Shown: positions 1-6,603 of the stretch, piece by piece
How the letters are laid out: the number at the start of each line of letters is the position of its first letter
Numbering within the stretch: the stretch's first letter is position 1
Assembly: GCA_049322295.1 (NCBI GenBank)
Contig: JBMORO010000017.1
Span: 1 to 16,091, forward strand
Length of the DNA stretch: 16,091 bases
Direction: 5' to 3'
Source of the DNA: JBMORO01 sp049322295
Lineage (GTDB): Bacteria > Patescibacteriota > Minisyncoccia > RBG-13-40-8-A
Made by a program: the position numbers and the translations under genes
The notes under the pieces: model-generated
Seen by the model: the letters and a program-made list of their open reading frames with translations, nothing else
Database searches by the model: none
Told to the model about the DNA's origin: nothing

Positions 1-114
1 TAAATCATGAATAAAACGGAAATAATCTTTGTCATTCATAAAAATATTACGTTTTTCTATTCCGTGATTAATAATATGATAAATCTCGTTATTTTCAAAT
101 TGTGGTTTTTTCAT
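1..114 (-). CDS. RAYT / IS200-like Y1 transposase, N-terminal part (cut by window edge)
   Basis: The reverse strand from the ATG at 114-112 stays open for 38 codons to the window edge. It reads MKKPQFENNEIYHIINHGIE followed by KRNIFMNDKDYFRFIHDL. The pattern N-x-E-I-Y-H-I-x-N-x-G-x-x-K-R-x-I-F-x-x-x-x-D-Y-x-R-F is the usual N-terminus of REP-associated tyrosine transposases (IS200/IS605-type Y1 superfamily), which cut and join single-stranded DNA at hairpins. The HUH and catalytic Tyr motifs would lie beyond the window and cannot be checked. A REP-like hairpin lies about 30 bp upstream of the start (143-165), as expected if this enzyme recognises such hairpins. No Shine-Dalgarno sequence is visible. 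Whether the gene is intact is unknown. Confidence 0.75.
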   Translation of the reverse strand, partial: MKKPQFENNEIYHIINHGIEKRNIFMNDKDYFRFIHDL

Positions 115-142
115 GATTTAATCATATCATAAATAAAGCAAT

Positions 143-165
143 TTTACGAGGTTTAACCTCGTAAA
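143..165. repeat. REP-like hairpin upstream of the RAYT gene
   Basis: This is a perfect palindrome with 11-bp arms: TTTACGAGGTT at 143-153, a single T at 154, and AACCTCGTAAA at 155-165. The core GAGGTT-N-AACCTC and the flanking TTACG/CGTAA recur in the hairpin pair at 15362-15423. The position directly 5' of the RAYT gene suggests a substrate or relic of that transposase. It lacks a following U-tract on the minus strand, so it is not a typical terminator. Confidence 0.7.
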
Positions 166-177
166 TATAAAAAGGGA

Positions 178-208
178 TAAAAAAAGAGAGGAGCTGGTTC
201 TCTCCTCT
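178..208 (-). terminator. Rho-independent terminator after the 73-aa gene
   Basis: On the minus strand a 9-bp perfect stem (AGAGGAGAG / CTCTCCTCT, plus-strand arms 185-193 and 200-208) with a 6-nt loop is followed by a run of Ts (complement of 179-185). It lies about 26 bp beyond the stop codon of the gene at 235-456 and separates it from the RAYT gene. Confidence 0.85.
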
Positions 209-234
209 CATTAGCTTGAGTGACTCGCTCAATA

Positions 235-456
235 TCATCTGGGCTTGGGACTTATCTCGTCTAAATATGATGTGCGATTCCATTTTTTCATCTTTTTCTT
301 CCACTTTTTTTCCGAAAATGCTGTTCCTGTAAAAATTTCTTCGATACCTCCACCTCTTCTAAGGAAAAGTATTCTTAGATGCTTTGCCCCACCATCAACC
401 ATCTCCGGTCGGCGATTGGGGTTATCGGAAGAGTCGTGGATAATGATTTCTGCCAT
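235..456 (-). CDS. Small basic protein of unknown function (73 aa)
   Basis: I do not recognise this protein. It begins MAEIIIHDSSDNPNRRPEMV, has a glycine/arginine stretch (FLRRGGGIEEIF, residues 31-42) and a strongly basic, tryptophan-containing segment (KKWKKKMKKW, residues 50-59). It has no signal peptide, membrane segment or cysteine. Expression signals make it credible: AAAGGAGG at 466-473 lies 9 nt before the ATG, a consensus promoter lies upstream (542-570), and a terminator follows (178-208). It is therefore a self-contained monocistronic unit behind murG, probably well expressed. The basic tail could bind nucleic acid or another polyanion, but that is only a guess. An open frame on the opposite strand (245-595) is treated as its shadow. 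Confidence 0.7.
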   Translation of the reverse strand: MAEIIIHDSSDNPNRRPEMVDGGAKHLRILFLRRGGGIEEIFTGTAFSEKKWKKKMKKWNRTSYLDEISPKPR

Positions 457-465
457 TTTATCTTG

Positions 466-473
466 CCTCCTTT
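466..473 (-). promoter_or_regulatory. Strong Shine-Dalgarno site of the 73-aa gene
   Basis: AAAGGAGG on the minus strand, 9 nt before the ATG at 456-454. It is the only near-perfect anti-16S match before any gene in the window, and it fixes the start codon. Confidence 0.85.
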
Positions 474-541
474 ACAAAAATTTATTTCACTCTAATCTAG
501 AAAAGAGCTCACGGTTAAGGTCTAATTTTTATTCTACCTAC

Positions 542-570
542 ATTATATGCTCATCGAATTATTTTGTCAA
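542..570 (-). promoter_or_regulatory. Consensus sigma-70-type promoter (TTGACA-N17-TATAAT)
   Basis: On the minus strand TTGACA (complement of 565-570) and TATAAT (complement of 542-547) are separated by exactly 17 bp, a full match to the housekeeping consensus. The -35 box overlaps the murG stop codon. Transcription should start near 535, giving a leader of about 80 nt before the ATG at 456. No convincing riboswitch fold was seen in the leader. Confidence 0.85.
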
Positions 571-1685
571 GACTTGGACTTGGCTAAATTTATAATTTCA
601 TCTCTTATTCTTTCAGCTGTGTTGGGTTTGTAAAATGATTTTGCTTTTTGAGCCATTTCTTGGACTTTTGAAGCATTGCCTAAAATTCTGGAAATTTCCT
701 CTAAAAATATATTGGGAGTTAAATTTTCCTGTTCTAAAACTATTGCTCCGCCAGTCTGGGCAAACTCGTAAGCATTTTTTCTTTGATGGTCTTGAGCTGA
801 ATTCGGTATGGGAATTAAAATACTTGGTTTTCCTAAAGCCGCGATTTCGAAAATACTGCCTGCTCCGGCCCGATTAATAATTAAATCAGCCAGAGCATAA
901 GCATGTTTTAACTCTTCAGCATTCAAAAAACCGACTGGATGATAAAATTGTTTCAAATTTTCGCAAGATTTAAGAATTTTTTGAGTCTCTTTAAGTGTGA
1001 CCTCAAGATTTCTTTGTCCAGCTATATGAATAACCTCAGCTAATTCCAAGAGTCGAGGGAGGGTATTTAAAATAATTTCATTAATTTTTTGAGCGCCTTG
1101 GGAGCCACCAATTACTAAAATTACCGGCTTTTCCGAAGATATTTTAAATAGTTCTTTTCCTTTGGTTTCATCTCCTTGAATAAGTTCTTCTCTTATTGGA
1201 TTGCCAATTAGAACAATTTTTTCTTGGTATTTAGAGAAATAATTTTTACTTTCAGGAAAAGACAATATAATTTTTTTAGCAAATTTAGCTGTTATTCTAT
1301 TGGCTAAGCCGGGAGCGCTGTCTGATTCGTGAAGGATAATAGGAATTTGGTAAATCCAGCCAACTAGAACAACTGGAAAACTACCATAGCCACCTTTACT
1401 AAAAACAATATCGGGCATAAAAATAAATAAATCCCAGAAACACTGGATAATACTAACAAAAATTTTAATCAAGTCTATGGGCGTTTCTAAACTAAAATAG
1501 CGTCTAAATTTACCAGCTAAAATGAATCTGGTCCTAATCTCTTCCTTAGCGAAATTTTCTTTAGCAAAACTATCTGGTCCTAAATAATAAAATTGAAAAC
1601 CTTGGGCATCTTTGAACGCCCTTTTTATTGAAATAATGGGGAAAATATGACCACCTGTTCCCCCACCGGTAAATAATATTCTCAT
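567..1685 (-). CDS. murG: UDP-GlcNAc:lipid I N-acetylglucosaminyltransferase MurG
   Basis: MurG adds GlcNAc to undecaprenyl-PP-MurNAc-pentapeptide (lipid I) to form lipid II on the inner face of the membrane. At 372 aa it is close to the family norm (about 355). Family signatures are present: the N-terminal GGGTGGHIFP loop (residues 7-16), the GGSQGAQKIN loop (193-202), the donor-binding NRAGAGSIFEIAALGKP segment (271-287) and PNSAQDHQRKNA (294-305). The usual HEQN motif reads HESD (119-122), a variation that may be lineage-specific. It is the last gene of the carboxypeptidase-mraY-amidohydrolase-ftsW run, separated from ftsW by a 104-bp repeat-rich gap. The ATG is chosen because homology begins at MRILFTGGG; no Shine-Dalgarno precedes it. 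Confidence 0.97.
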   Translation of the reverse strand: MRILFTGGGTGGHIFPIISIKRAFKDAQGFQFYYLGPDSFAKENFAKEEIRTRFILAGKFRRYFSLETPIDLIKIFVSIIQCFWDLFIFMPDIVFSKGGYGSFPVVLVGWIYQIPIILHESDSAPGLANRITAKFAKKIILSFPESKNYFSKYQEKIVLIGNPIREELIQGDETKGKELFKISSEKPVILVIGGSQGAQKINEIILNTLPRLLELAEVIHIAGQRNLEVTLKETQKILKSCENLKQFYHPVGFLNAEELKHAYALADLIINRAGAGSIFEIAALGKPSILIPIPNSAQDHQRKNAYEFAQTGGAIVLEQENLTPNIFLEEISRILGNASKVQEMAQKAKSFYKPNTAERIRDEIINLAKSKS

Positions 1686-1692
1686 ATAAATG

Positions 1693-1789
1693 TCTAATTT
1701 CTAATTATTCTAATTTCTAATCAAATCCCAATGACCAAATGTATAATTTTATTAGGTTAATTAGGTCAATTAGAATAATTAGGTTAATT
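1693..1789. repeat. AT-rich inverted/direct repeat cluster between ftsW and murG
   Basis: CTAATTATTCTAATT (1701-1715) has an exact 15-bp inverted copy at 1768-1782, enclosing 52 bp. The left side also carries a 13-bp direct repeat TCTAATTTCTAAT (1693-1705, 1709-1721), and the right side repeats ATTAGGTTAATT (1751-1762, 1778-1789). A possible minus-strand promoter lies inside: TTGACC (1764-1769), an 18-bp spacer and TATACA (1740-1745), which could serve murG. This promoter is weak and uncertain. Confidence 0.7.
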
Positions 1790-2875
1790 TTATGTTGTGT
1801 GTTTTGAAATATTAACTAAAATTCCCATCCCAGCTAAAACAGAAGCCAAAGCTGAACCGCCATAACTGACAAATGGTAATGGTACGCCGGTTAAAGGTAT
1901 TAAACCAGTAATAGCCGTTATATTGATAAGAACTTGGATTATTATCCAAGAGATAATACCAATAGCTAATAATTTACCAAAGTCATCGGAAATCTTTTTA
2001 GCTATTCTTAAGCCCTTGAAGGTTAAAAATGAAAATAAAAATATTAAAATTAAACTCCCAATCAATCCAGCTTCTTCAGCAAAAATTGCAAAAATAGAAT
2101 CACCCATTAATTCGGGCAAATAAAAATATTTTTGTTGACTATGACCCAAACCAAGACCCAAAATTCCACCTGAACCAATGGCTAATAAGGCTTGATTTAT
2201 TTGATAGCTAATTCCCAAAGGGTCAATACTGGGATTGAGAAAGGTTATAAGTCGAGCCATTCGATAGGGAAAAAATTTAATTAAGATAAAAAAAGCCAAT
2301 CCATAACAAATAACTATTGTCAGCCATTGATAAAGTTTTGCTCCGCTCAAAAAATAAATAATAAAACCAATAATGGCAACCACTCCCAATGTCCCGGCAT
2401 CAGATTGTAAAGCTACTAAACTGCCAGTTAAGACCATAATAGCCAAGAAAGGAATTAAGGTATTTATACCACGGCTTTCTTTACGGCTAAAAAAAGCAGC
2501 CAAATAGATAGCCAGAGTTAATTTCAAAAATTCTGATGGTTGGATAGATAGTGGACCAAAACCTATCCATCGTTGAGCTCCAGTATGTTTATAGCCCACG
2601 CCGGGAATAAAAACCAGAACCATTAAAATCAAAGAACCAAGAAATAAAATCAAAGAAACTTTTTTCCAGAATTTGTAATTTATTTTTTGGCAGATAAGAA
2701 AAAGCACTAAGCCAACACCCACTCCATAAATTAATTGGTGAAACAAATAATAATAGGAATTGCCATATCTTTCTCGAGATATCAAAATCGAGGCGTTGAA
2801 AAGAATAACTAAGCCTAAAATTAAAAGGGCAAAAATAACTATTATTAAACCCTTATCCGGCTTATGAATCTTCAT
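1790..2875 (-). CDS. ftsW: Peptidoglycan glycosyltransferase of the SEDS family, FtsW type
   Basis: A SEDS-family membrane glycosyltransferase that polymerises lipid II into glycan strands, normally paired with a class B PBP at the septum. The 361 aa are almost wholly hydrophobic, with about ten predicted membrane segments. Family motifs: QRWIGFGPLSIQPSEFLKL (101-119), QSDAGT (157-162), YQINQALLAIGSGGILGLGLG (224-244), LPELMGDSIFAIFAEEAG (253-270, D259 in the place of the conserved loop aspartate) and GVPLPFVSYGGSAL (330-343). FtsW is preferred over RodA because the gene lies between mraY and murG. The ATG overlaps the stop of the upstream amidohydrolase gene (ATGA), indicating translational coupling. 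Confidence 0.93.
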   Translation of the reverse strand: MKIHKPDKGLIIVIFALLILGLVILFNASILISRERYGNSYYYLFHQLIYGVGVGLVLFLICQKINYKFWKKVSLILFLGSLILMVLVFIPGVGYKHTGAQRWIGFGPLSIQPSEFLKLTLAIYLAAFFSRKESRGINTLIPFLAIMVLTGSLVALQSDAGTLGVVAIIGFIIYFLSGAKLYQWLTIVICYGLAFFILIKFFPYRMARLITFLNPSIDPLGISYQINQALLAIGSGGILGLGLGHSQQKYFYLPELMGDSIFAIFAEEAGLIGSLILIFLFSFLTFKGLRIAKKISDDFGKLLAIGIISWIIIQVLINITAITGLIPLTGVPLPFVSYGGSALASVLAGMGILVNISKHTT

Positions 2876-4452
2876 GATTTTTTTAACACCCTACCAGCTT
2901 TCTCGCCATTATAGATCCCTTTTTCTATAACCATTTTTCCATTTACAAAAACATACTCAATCCCTCCAGAATATTGGTAGGGATTTTCAAAAGTAGCTTT
3001 ATCAATTATTTTTTTGGGGTCAAAAAGAACCAAGTCAGCCCAATAATTTGTTTTTATTAATCCCCTATCTTTAAGTCCTAATTTTTGAGCTGGTCCACCA
3101 GTTATTTTATAAATTGCTTCTTCCCAACTCATTAATTCCTTATCTCGGACATATTTTCCTAAAAAGCGGGGGAAAGCCCCAAAACAGCGAGGATGAACCA
3201 ATTCTCTTTTATTTAGATAATACTGAAGATTGTAACCAGCCCCATCGGAAGCAATAAAGCTTAGGGAATGGATTAAACCTGTTTGGACATTTTCAGGATT
3301 TAGGGTATCTAAAAATATAATCACTCGCCCCTCCGAAGCTATTAACATATTAATAATTGCTTCTTCGACACTAATATCCTGACTTTTGGCAATCTCCGTA
3401 ATTCTCCGACCAATAAAACTCTTGTCTATTGGCGACATGGCGATAGTGATTTTATCGTATTCATAATCTTTTCTTTCCTGCATTTCTTTAATTACTCTGG
3501 ATTTTATACCCGGGTCTTTTAATCTTTTTAAGAGCATAGCCTTTCCTCCTTCAGCTACCCAATCAGGAAGCAAGATATAAAGAACTGAACCAGTGATGGT
3601 ATAAGGATAGATATCGAAATTAATATTAATCTTCTTTCTATCGGCTTCCTCAATCAATTCAATGGCCTTAGCCATATTTGGCCAATACTTTCTGCCCATG
3701 GCTTTAAGATGAGATATTTCTACTGAAACCTTGGTCTTCTTACCAATCTCTATGGTTTCTTCAACCGCTGGCAAGAGCTCTTCGGCTTCTCCTCTAATAT
3801 GACTGGTATATAGACCGTCAAAATCTTTAACTATTTTCGCCAATTCAATAATTTCTTTAGTTGGGGCAATTTTAGCATGACTATAAACCAAACCAGTGGA
3901 AAGCCCAAACGCTCCCTCTTGGAGCGCTGATTTTAACAATTCCTTTACCATTTTCATTTCTTTGGGCTTTAAATTTCTGAATTCGTCCTTTAAGATTCCC
4001 CTTCTCATTGTAGAATGACCAACTAAACTAGCAAAATTTATCCCAATTTTTTTCTTGCTCAATTCTTCCAAAAATTCTTTAAAAGTCAACCAGTTTAGAT
4101 TAATTTCTCTAATGTCAGCCCATTTTTGAATAGTTTTAAGAATATCAGCTGAGACCAAAGGAGCTAAAGAAGAACCACAGTTCCCTCCTAAGATAGTAGT
4201 TATTCCTTGTTTTAGTAAACTTTCTAAACTCGGAATAGTAAAAAGAGTCAAATAAGTATCAGAATGGTTATTAATATCAATAAAACCTGGGCTAGCGTAC
4301 AAATTGTCAGCATTGATAATTAATTCAGCCTTGGTTGTTCCCAAATTGCCGATCTTTTTTATTCTTTCTTCAGATACAGCTATATCGGCCTTAAATTTGT
4401 TATTTTTAGCGCCGTCAATAATGGTGCTATTTTTTATTAAAATTTCGTACAT
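2872..4452 (-). CDS. N-acyl-D-amino-acid deacylase-like amidohydrolase
   Basis: An amidohydrolase-superfamily protein resembling D-aminoacylases, which hydrolyse N-acyl-D-amino acids. The start is set at the ATG at 4452 (526 aa) because MYEILIKNSTIIDG is the family's normal N-terminus; an upstream TTG at 4485 also keeps the frame. Visible site residues, numbered from this ATG: PGFIDINNHSD (55-65), GGNCGSS with Cys92, TSHIRGE with His218, EISHLKAMG with His248, and SFIASDGAG with Asp403. They correspond to the Cys/His/His metal ligands and catalytic Asp of the family. The usual HxH near the N-terminus reads N-x-H (N61, H63). No signal peptide is visible, so it is probably cytoplasmic. Its place between mraY and ftsW suggests a role with D-amino acids of the wall, such as recycling, but the substrate cannot be read from sequence. 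Confidence 0.85.
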   Translation of the reverse strand: MYEILIKNSTIIDGAKNNKFKADIAVSEERIKKIGNLGTTKAELIINADNLYASPGFIDINNHSDTYLTLFTIPSLESLLKQGITTILGGNCGSSLAPLVSADILKTIQKWADIREINLNWLTFKEFLEELSKKKIGINFASLVGHSTMRRGILKDEFRNLKPKEMKMVKELLKSALQEGAFGLSTGLVYSHAKIAPTKEIIELAKIVKDFDGLYTSHIRGEAEELLPAVEETIEIGKKTKVSVEISHLKAMGRKYWPNMAKAIELIEEADRKKININFDIYPYTITGSVLYILLPDWVAEGGKAMLLKRLKDPGIKSRVIKEMQERKDYEYDKITIAMSPIDKSFIGRRITEIAKSQDISVEEAIINMLIASEGRVIIFLDTLNPENVQTGLIHSLSFIASDGAGYNLQYYLNKRELVHPRCFGAFPRFLGKYVRDKELMSWEEAIYKITGGPAQKLGLKDRGLIKTNYWADLVLFDPKKIIDKATFENPYQYSGGIEYVFVNGKMVIEKGIYNGEKAGRVLKKS

Positions 4453-4469
4453 ACCAGTGTCTACAAAAT

Positions 4470-4538
4470 TACGAATTAAGTACAAATATACGAAAAAAAT
4501 TTGTAATTTGTATATTTGTAAAAAATTTGTATTTCGTA
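4470..4538. repeat. AT-rich nested inverted repeat between mraY and the amidohydrolase gene
   Basis: TACAAATATAC (4481-4491) pairs with GTATATTTGTA (4510-4520), a perfect 11-bp stem. Outside it TACGAA (4470-4475) pairs with TTCGTA (4533-4538). The intervening sequence consists largely of the words TTTGTA and ACGAA. It fills most of the 88-bp gap. Its function is unknown; it is not a classical terminator. Confidence 0.65.
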
Positions 4539-4540
4539 GC

Positions 4541-5596
4541 CTAAAAAAGTTTTAAATCTATAAAAAATAAAATTAAGCCAATTACGGCCATTACTCCAGA
4601 AATTATCCAAAATCTCATGGTTACTTTTGTCTCTGGCCAACCTTTTGCTTCGAAATGGTGATGAATAGGAGTAGATAAAAATATTTTTCGATGGAAAGCT
4701 CTTTTAGAAATCACTTGAACGATTACGGAAAGCGACTCAATAACCAAAATAAAGCCAATGAAAGGTAAAAAGAATAAAGAATTAGTCAGCATAGCAATCA
4801 CTCCCAAAGTAATTCCTAAAGACATTGAACCAGTATCGCCCATAAAAAATCGGGCTGGATGGATATTAAACCAGAGAAAGGCTAAAAGGGCGCCAACAAT
4901 TGCCCCGCAAAAAGTGGCTAATTCTAATCTGCCCTGAGCATAACTAATTACAGCGTAGCTGGAAAAAGCAGCCAAAAGAACTCCTCCAACCAAGCCATCA
5001 AGTCCGTCGGTTTCATTAGTTGAAAAGGCACTGGCCACTATAACAAAGATAAAAATCGGAATATACCACCAGCCGATGTTAAAATCGCCGAAAAAAGGAA
5101 TATGAATTAAATCCCAATCTAATTTAAAATAAAACCAATAAGCACCGACGATTGAAATAATAGTGTAGATGATAAGTTTTTCTCTTAATCTTAATCCCCT
5201 CCCTTCTCGGCCAAAATGAAAAATTCCCAATAAATCATCAATCAAGCCGATTACTGCCGCAAAAAGCAAAATTCCCAAAGGAAGAAGGGTTTGTTTTCTG
5301 GTTAAAAAATTGTAATCAGAAAAAATAGTATCAGGACCCAGCCACTTGGTTAAAAATAGAATGCCAACCGCTAAAGTGGTTACTGTAAGCCAAATTAAAA
5401 CTCCACCCATAGTGGGTGTGCCCTCTTTTTTCTTATGAAGAGAAGTATAGATAGGAGTTGTTCCTTCATTTCTTACTTTCTTACCTAAACGATATTTATA
5501 TAAAAAATGGGTTAAAATCGGGGTAACTAAAATTGCTGTCACAAAAGAAAGCGCACTGATAGTCAAAATTTTGATTATTGGAAAGATATTATTCAT
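4541..5596 (-). CDS. mraY: Phospho-N-acetylmuramoyl-pentapeptide transferase MraY
   Basis: MraY transfers phospho-MurNAc-pentapeptide from UDP to undecaprenyl phosphate, making lipid I, the first membrane step of murein synthesis. The polytopic protein carries KKEGTPTMGG (56-65), the DD pair of GLIDDLLGI (D120, D121), NETDGLDGL (194-202), FNIHPARFFMGDTGS (243-257, D254) and the TPIHHHFE motif (HHH 312-314). The length of 351 aa matches the family (about 360). The start at 5596 is chosen because it forms an ATGA overlap with the stop of the upstream carboxypeptidase; a frame open to 5623 and an ATG at 5602 would add residues not typical of MraY. Confidence 0.97.
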   Translation of the reverse strand: MNNIFPIIKILTISALSFVTAILVTPILTHFLYKYRLGKKVRNEGTTPIYTSLHKKKEGTPTMGGVLIWLTVTTLAVGILFLTKWLGPDTIFSDYNFLTRKQTLLPLGILLFAAVIGLIDDLLGIFHFGREGRGLRLREKLIIYTIISIVGAYWFYFKLDWDLIHIPFFGDFNIGWWYIPIFIFVIVASAFSTNETDGLDGLVGGVLLAAFSSYAVISYAQGRLELATFCGAIVGALLAFLWFNIHPARFFMGDTGSMSLGITLGVIAMLTNSLFFLPFIGFILVIESLSVIVQVISKRAFHRKIFLSTPIHHHFEAKGWPETKVTMRFWIISGVMAVIGLILFFIDLKLF

Positions 5597-6522
5597 TGCC
5601 ATAGCCAAGCTTCTTCGGCCCAATTGATTAGTTTTTCAGTATCATTCTCTCTTTCGCTTGAGCCAAGAACCACGGTAATTAAATAATTATTATTAGATAT
5701 ATTTAAAACGGTCAGCATGCACCCCCCAGCTTCTTCTGTAAATCCAGTTTTTCCTCCGATTATTTGAGGAATTTTACCCAAGAGTTTATTAGTATTAGTT
5801 AGACTATGGATAAATCTTTTATCAACTGAGAAAATGGTTGTAGTTGATGTTTTTAAAATTTCTAAAATCAAAGGAAAATTAAAAGCATATTCAGTTAATT
5901 TAGCAATTTCTAAGGCAGTTGAGCGATTATCAATGCTTAAACCAACGGGGTCAGAAAAATTAGTATTTTCTAATCCTAATTCTTTTGCTTGGCTGTTCAT
6001 CAGATTAATAAATTCCTCATAAGCTAATCTTGGATTATCGCTAGCTAAAGCCATAGCCGCATCATTAGATGATTCCATTAGCATTATATAAAGAAGGTTT
6101 TTTACTTTCAGCTCTTCCCCTCTAATTAAACCGCCATTATTCCCAATAATAGTGACAGAATTTGTTGAAACTTTGATAATTTCTTCCAAATCAAAATTTT
6201 CCAAAGCTATGATGGCAGTCATTATTTTAGTTAAACTAGCCATAGGCAAAACTTGATTTATATTTTTTTGATAAAGGATATTCTCTTTTTGATTATCGGG
6301 CCTAAAATTTAAAATAATAGCTGCTTTAGCCATAATTTCCGGCTCCTCAATTAACCAATTTCTAATGGGAAATAATTCTGGTTGACGGACACTAGCCTGA
6401 ATTGGCTCATAAGGAAATTTGGCGATTGATGGTTTCTCTTCTTTTATTAAAAACAAAACCCAGGCAATTGCCAGCATTAATAAAACTATCAATATTTGCG
6501 GGAAATATTTCTTAATCACCAA
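5593..6522 (-). CDS. D-alanyl-D-alanine carboxypeptidase (DacA/PBP5-like, class C low-molecular-weight PBP)
   Basis: A serine D,D-peptidase that removes the terminal D-Ala from murein stem peptides, or cleaves crosslinks. The three active-site boxes of the family are present: SLTK (S96-K99), SSN (S151-N153) and KTG (K258-G260). An N-terminal uncleaved anchor or signal segment (about residues 9-26) places the domain outside the membrane. At 309 aa it has the catalytic domain but little of the C-terminal domain of PBP5. The start is uncertain: TTG at 6522 or GTG at 6519, with no ATG or Shine-Dalgarno upstream. A -10 box ends only 5-7 bp upstream, so the message may be leaderless. It is the first gene of the run into mraY, which it overlaps by 4 bp. 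Confidence 0.9.
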   Translation of the reverse strand: MVIKKYFPQILIVLLMLAIAWVLFLIKEEKPSIAKFPYEPIQASVRQPELFPIRNWLIEEPEIMAKAAIILNFRPDNQKENILYQKNINQVLPMASLTKIMTAIIALENFDLEEIIKVSTNSVTIIGNNGGLIRGEELKVKNLLYIMLMESSNDAAMALASDNPRLAYEEFINLMNSQAKELGLENTNFSDPVGLSIDNRSTALEIAKLTEYAFNFPLILEILKTSTTTIFSVDKRFIHSLTNTNKLLGKIPQIIGGKTGFTEEAGGCMLTVLNISNNNYLITVVLGSSERENDTEKLINWAEEAWLWQ

Positions 6523-6526
6523 ATCT

Positions 6527-6535
6527 ATTATACCA
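6527..6535 (-). promoter_or_regulatory. Extended -10 promoter for the carboxypeptidase-mraY operon
   Basis: TGGTATAAT on the minus strand (complement of 6527-6535) is an extended -10 element (TGnTATAAT). The -35 position, 17 bp upstream, holds only T-rich sequence. It lies between the aspS terminator and the next gene, where a promoter is needed. Transcription would begin at about 6520, essentially at the start codon. Confidence 0.65.
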
Positions 6536-6549
6536 CAAATATCAGAAAA

Positions 6550-6587
6550 TAAAAAAAGACCCGCAACGTTTTAAAGCCACGAGTCTT
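6550..6587 (-). terminator. Rho-independent terminator after aspS
   Basis: On the minus strand AAGACTCGTGGC pairs with the segment ending GCGGGTCTT (12 pairs including several G-U pairs; plus-strand arms near 6556-6567 and 6576-6587) and is followed by seven Ts (complement of 6551-6557). It begins about 16 bp after the aspS stop. Confidence 0.8.
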
Positions 6588-6603
6588 TTGGCTTCTCTAA
6601 ATT

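Noticed and set aside
122..304. Minus-strand open frame of 60 codons
   Set aside because: It overlaps the 73-aa gene in another frame and runs through the terminator hairpin and the REP-like palindrome.
245..595. Plus-strand open frame of 116 codons
   Set aside because: It lies opposite the 73-aa gene and the end of murG, has no start signal, and the minus-strand gene has promoter, ribosome site and terminator.
4453..4485. TTG start that would lengthen the amidohydrolase by 11 residues
   Set aside because: Family similarity begins at the ATG at 4452, and the extension lies in the repeat-rich gap.
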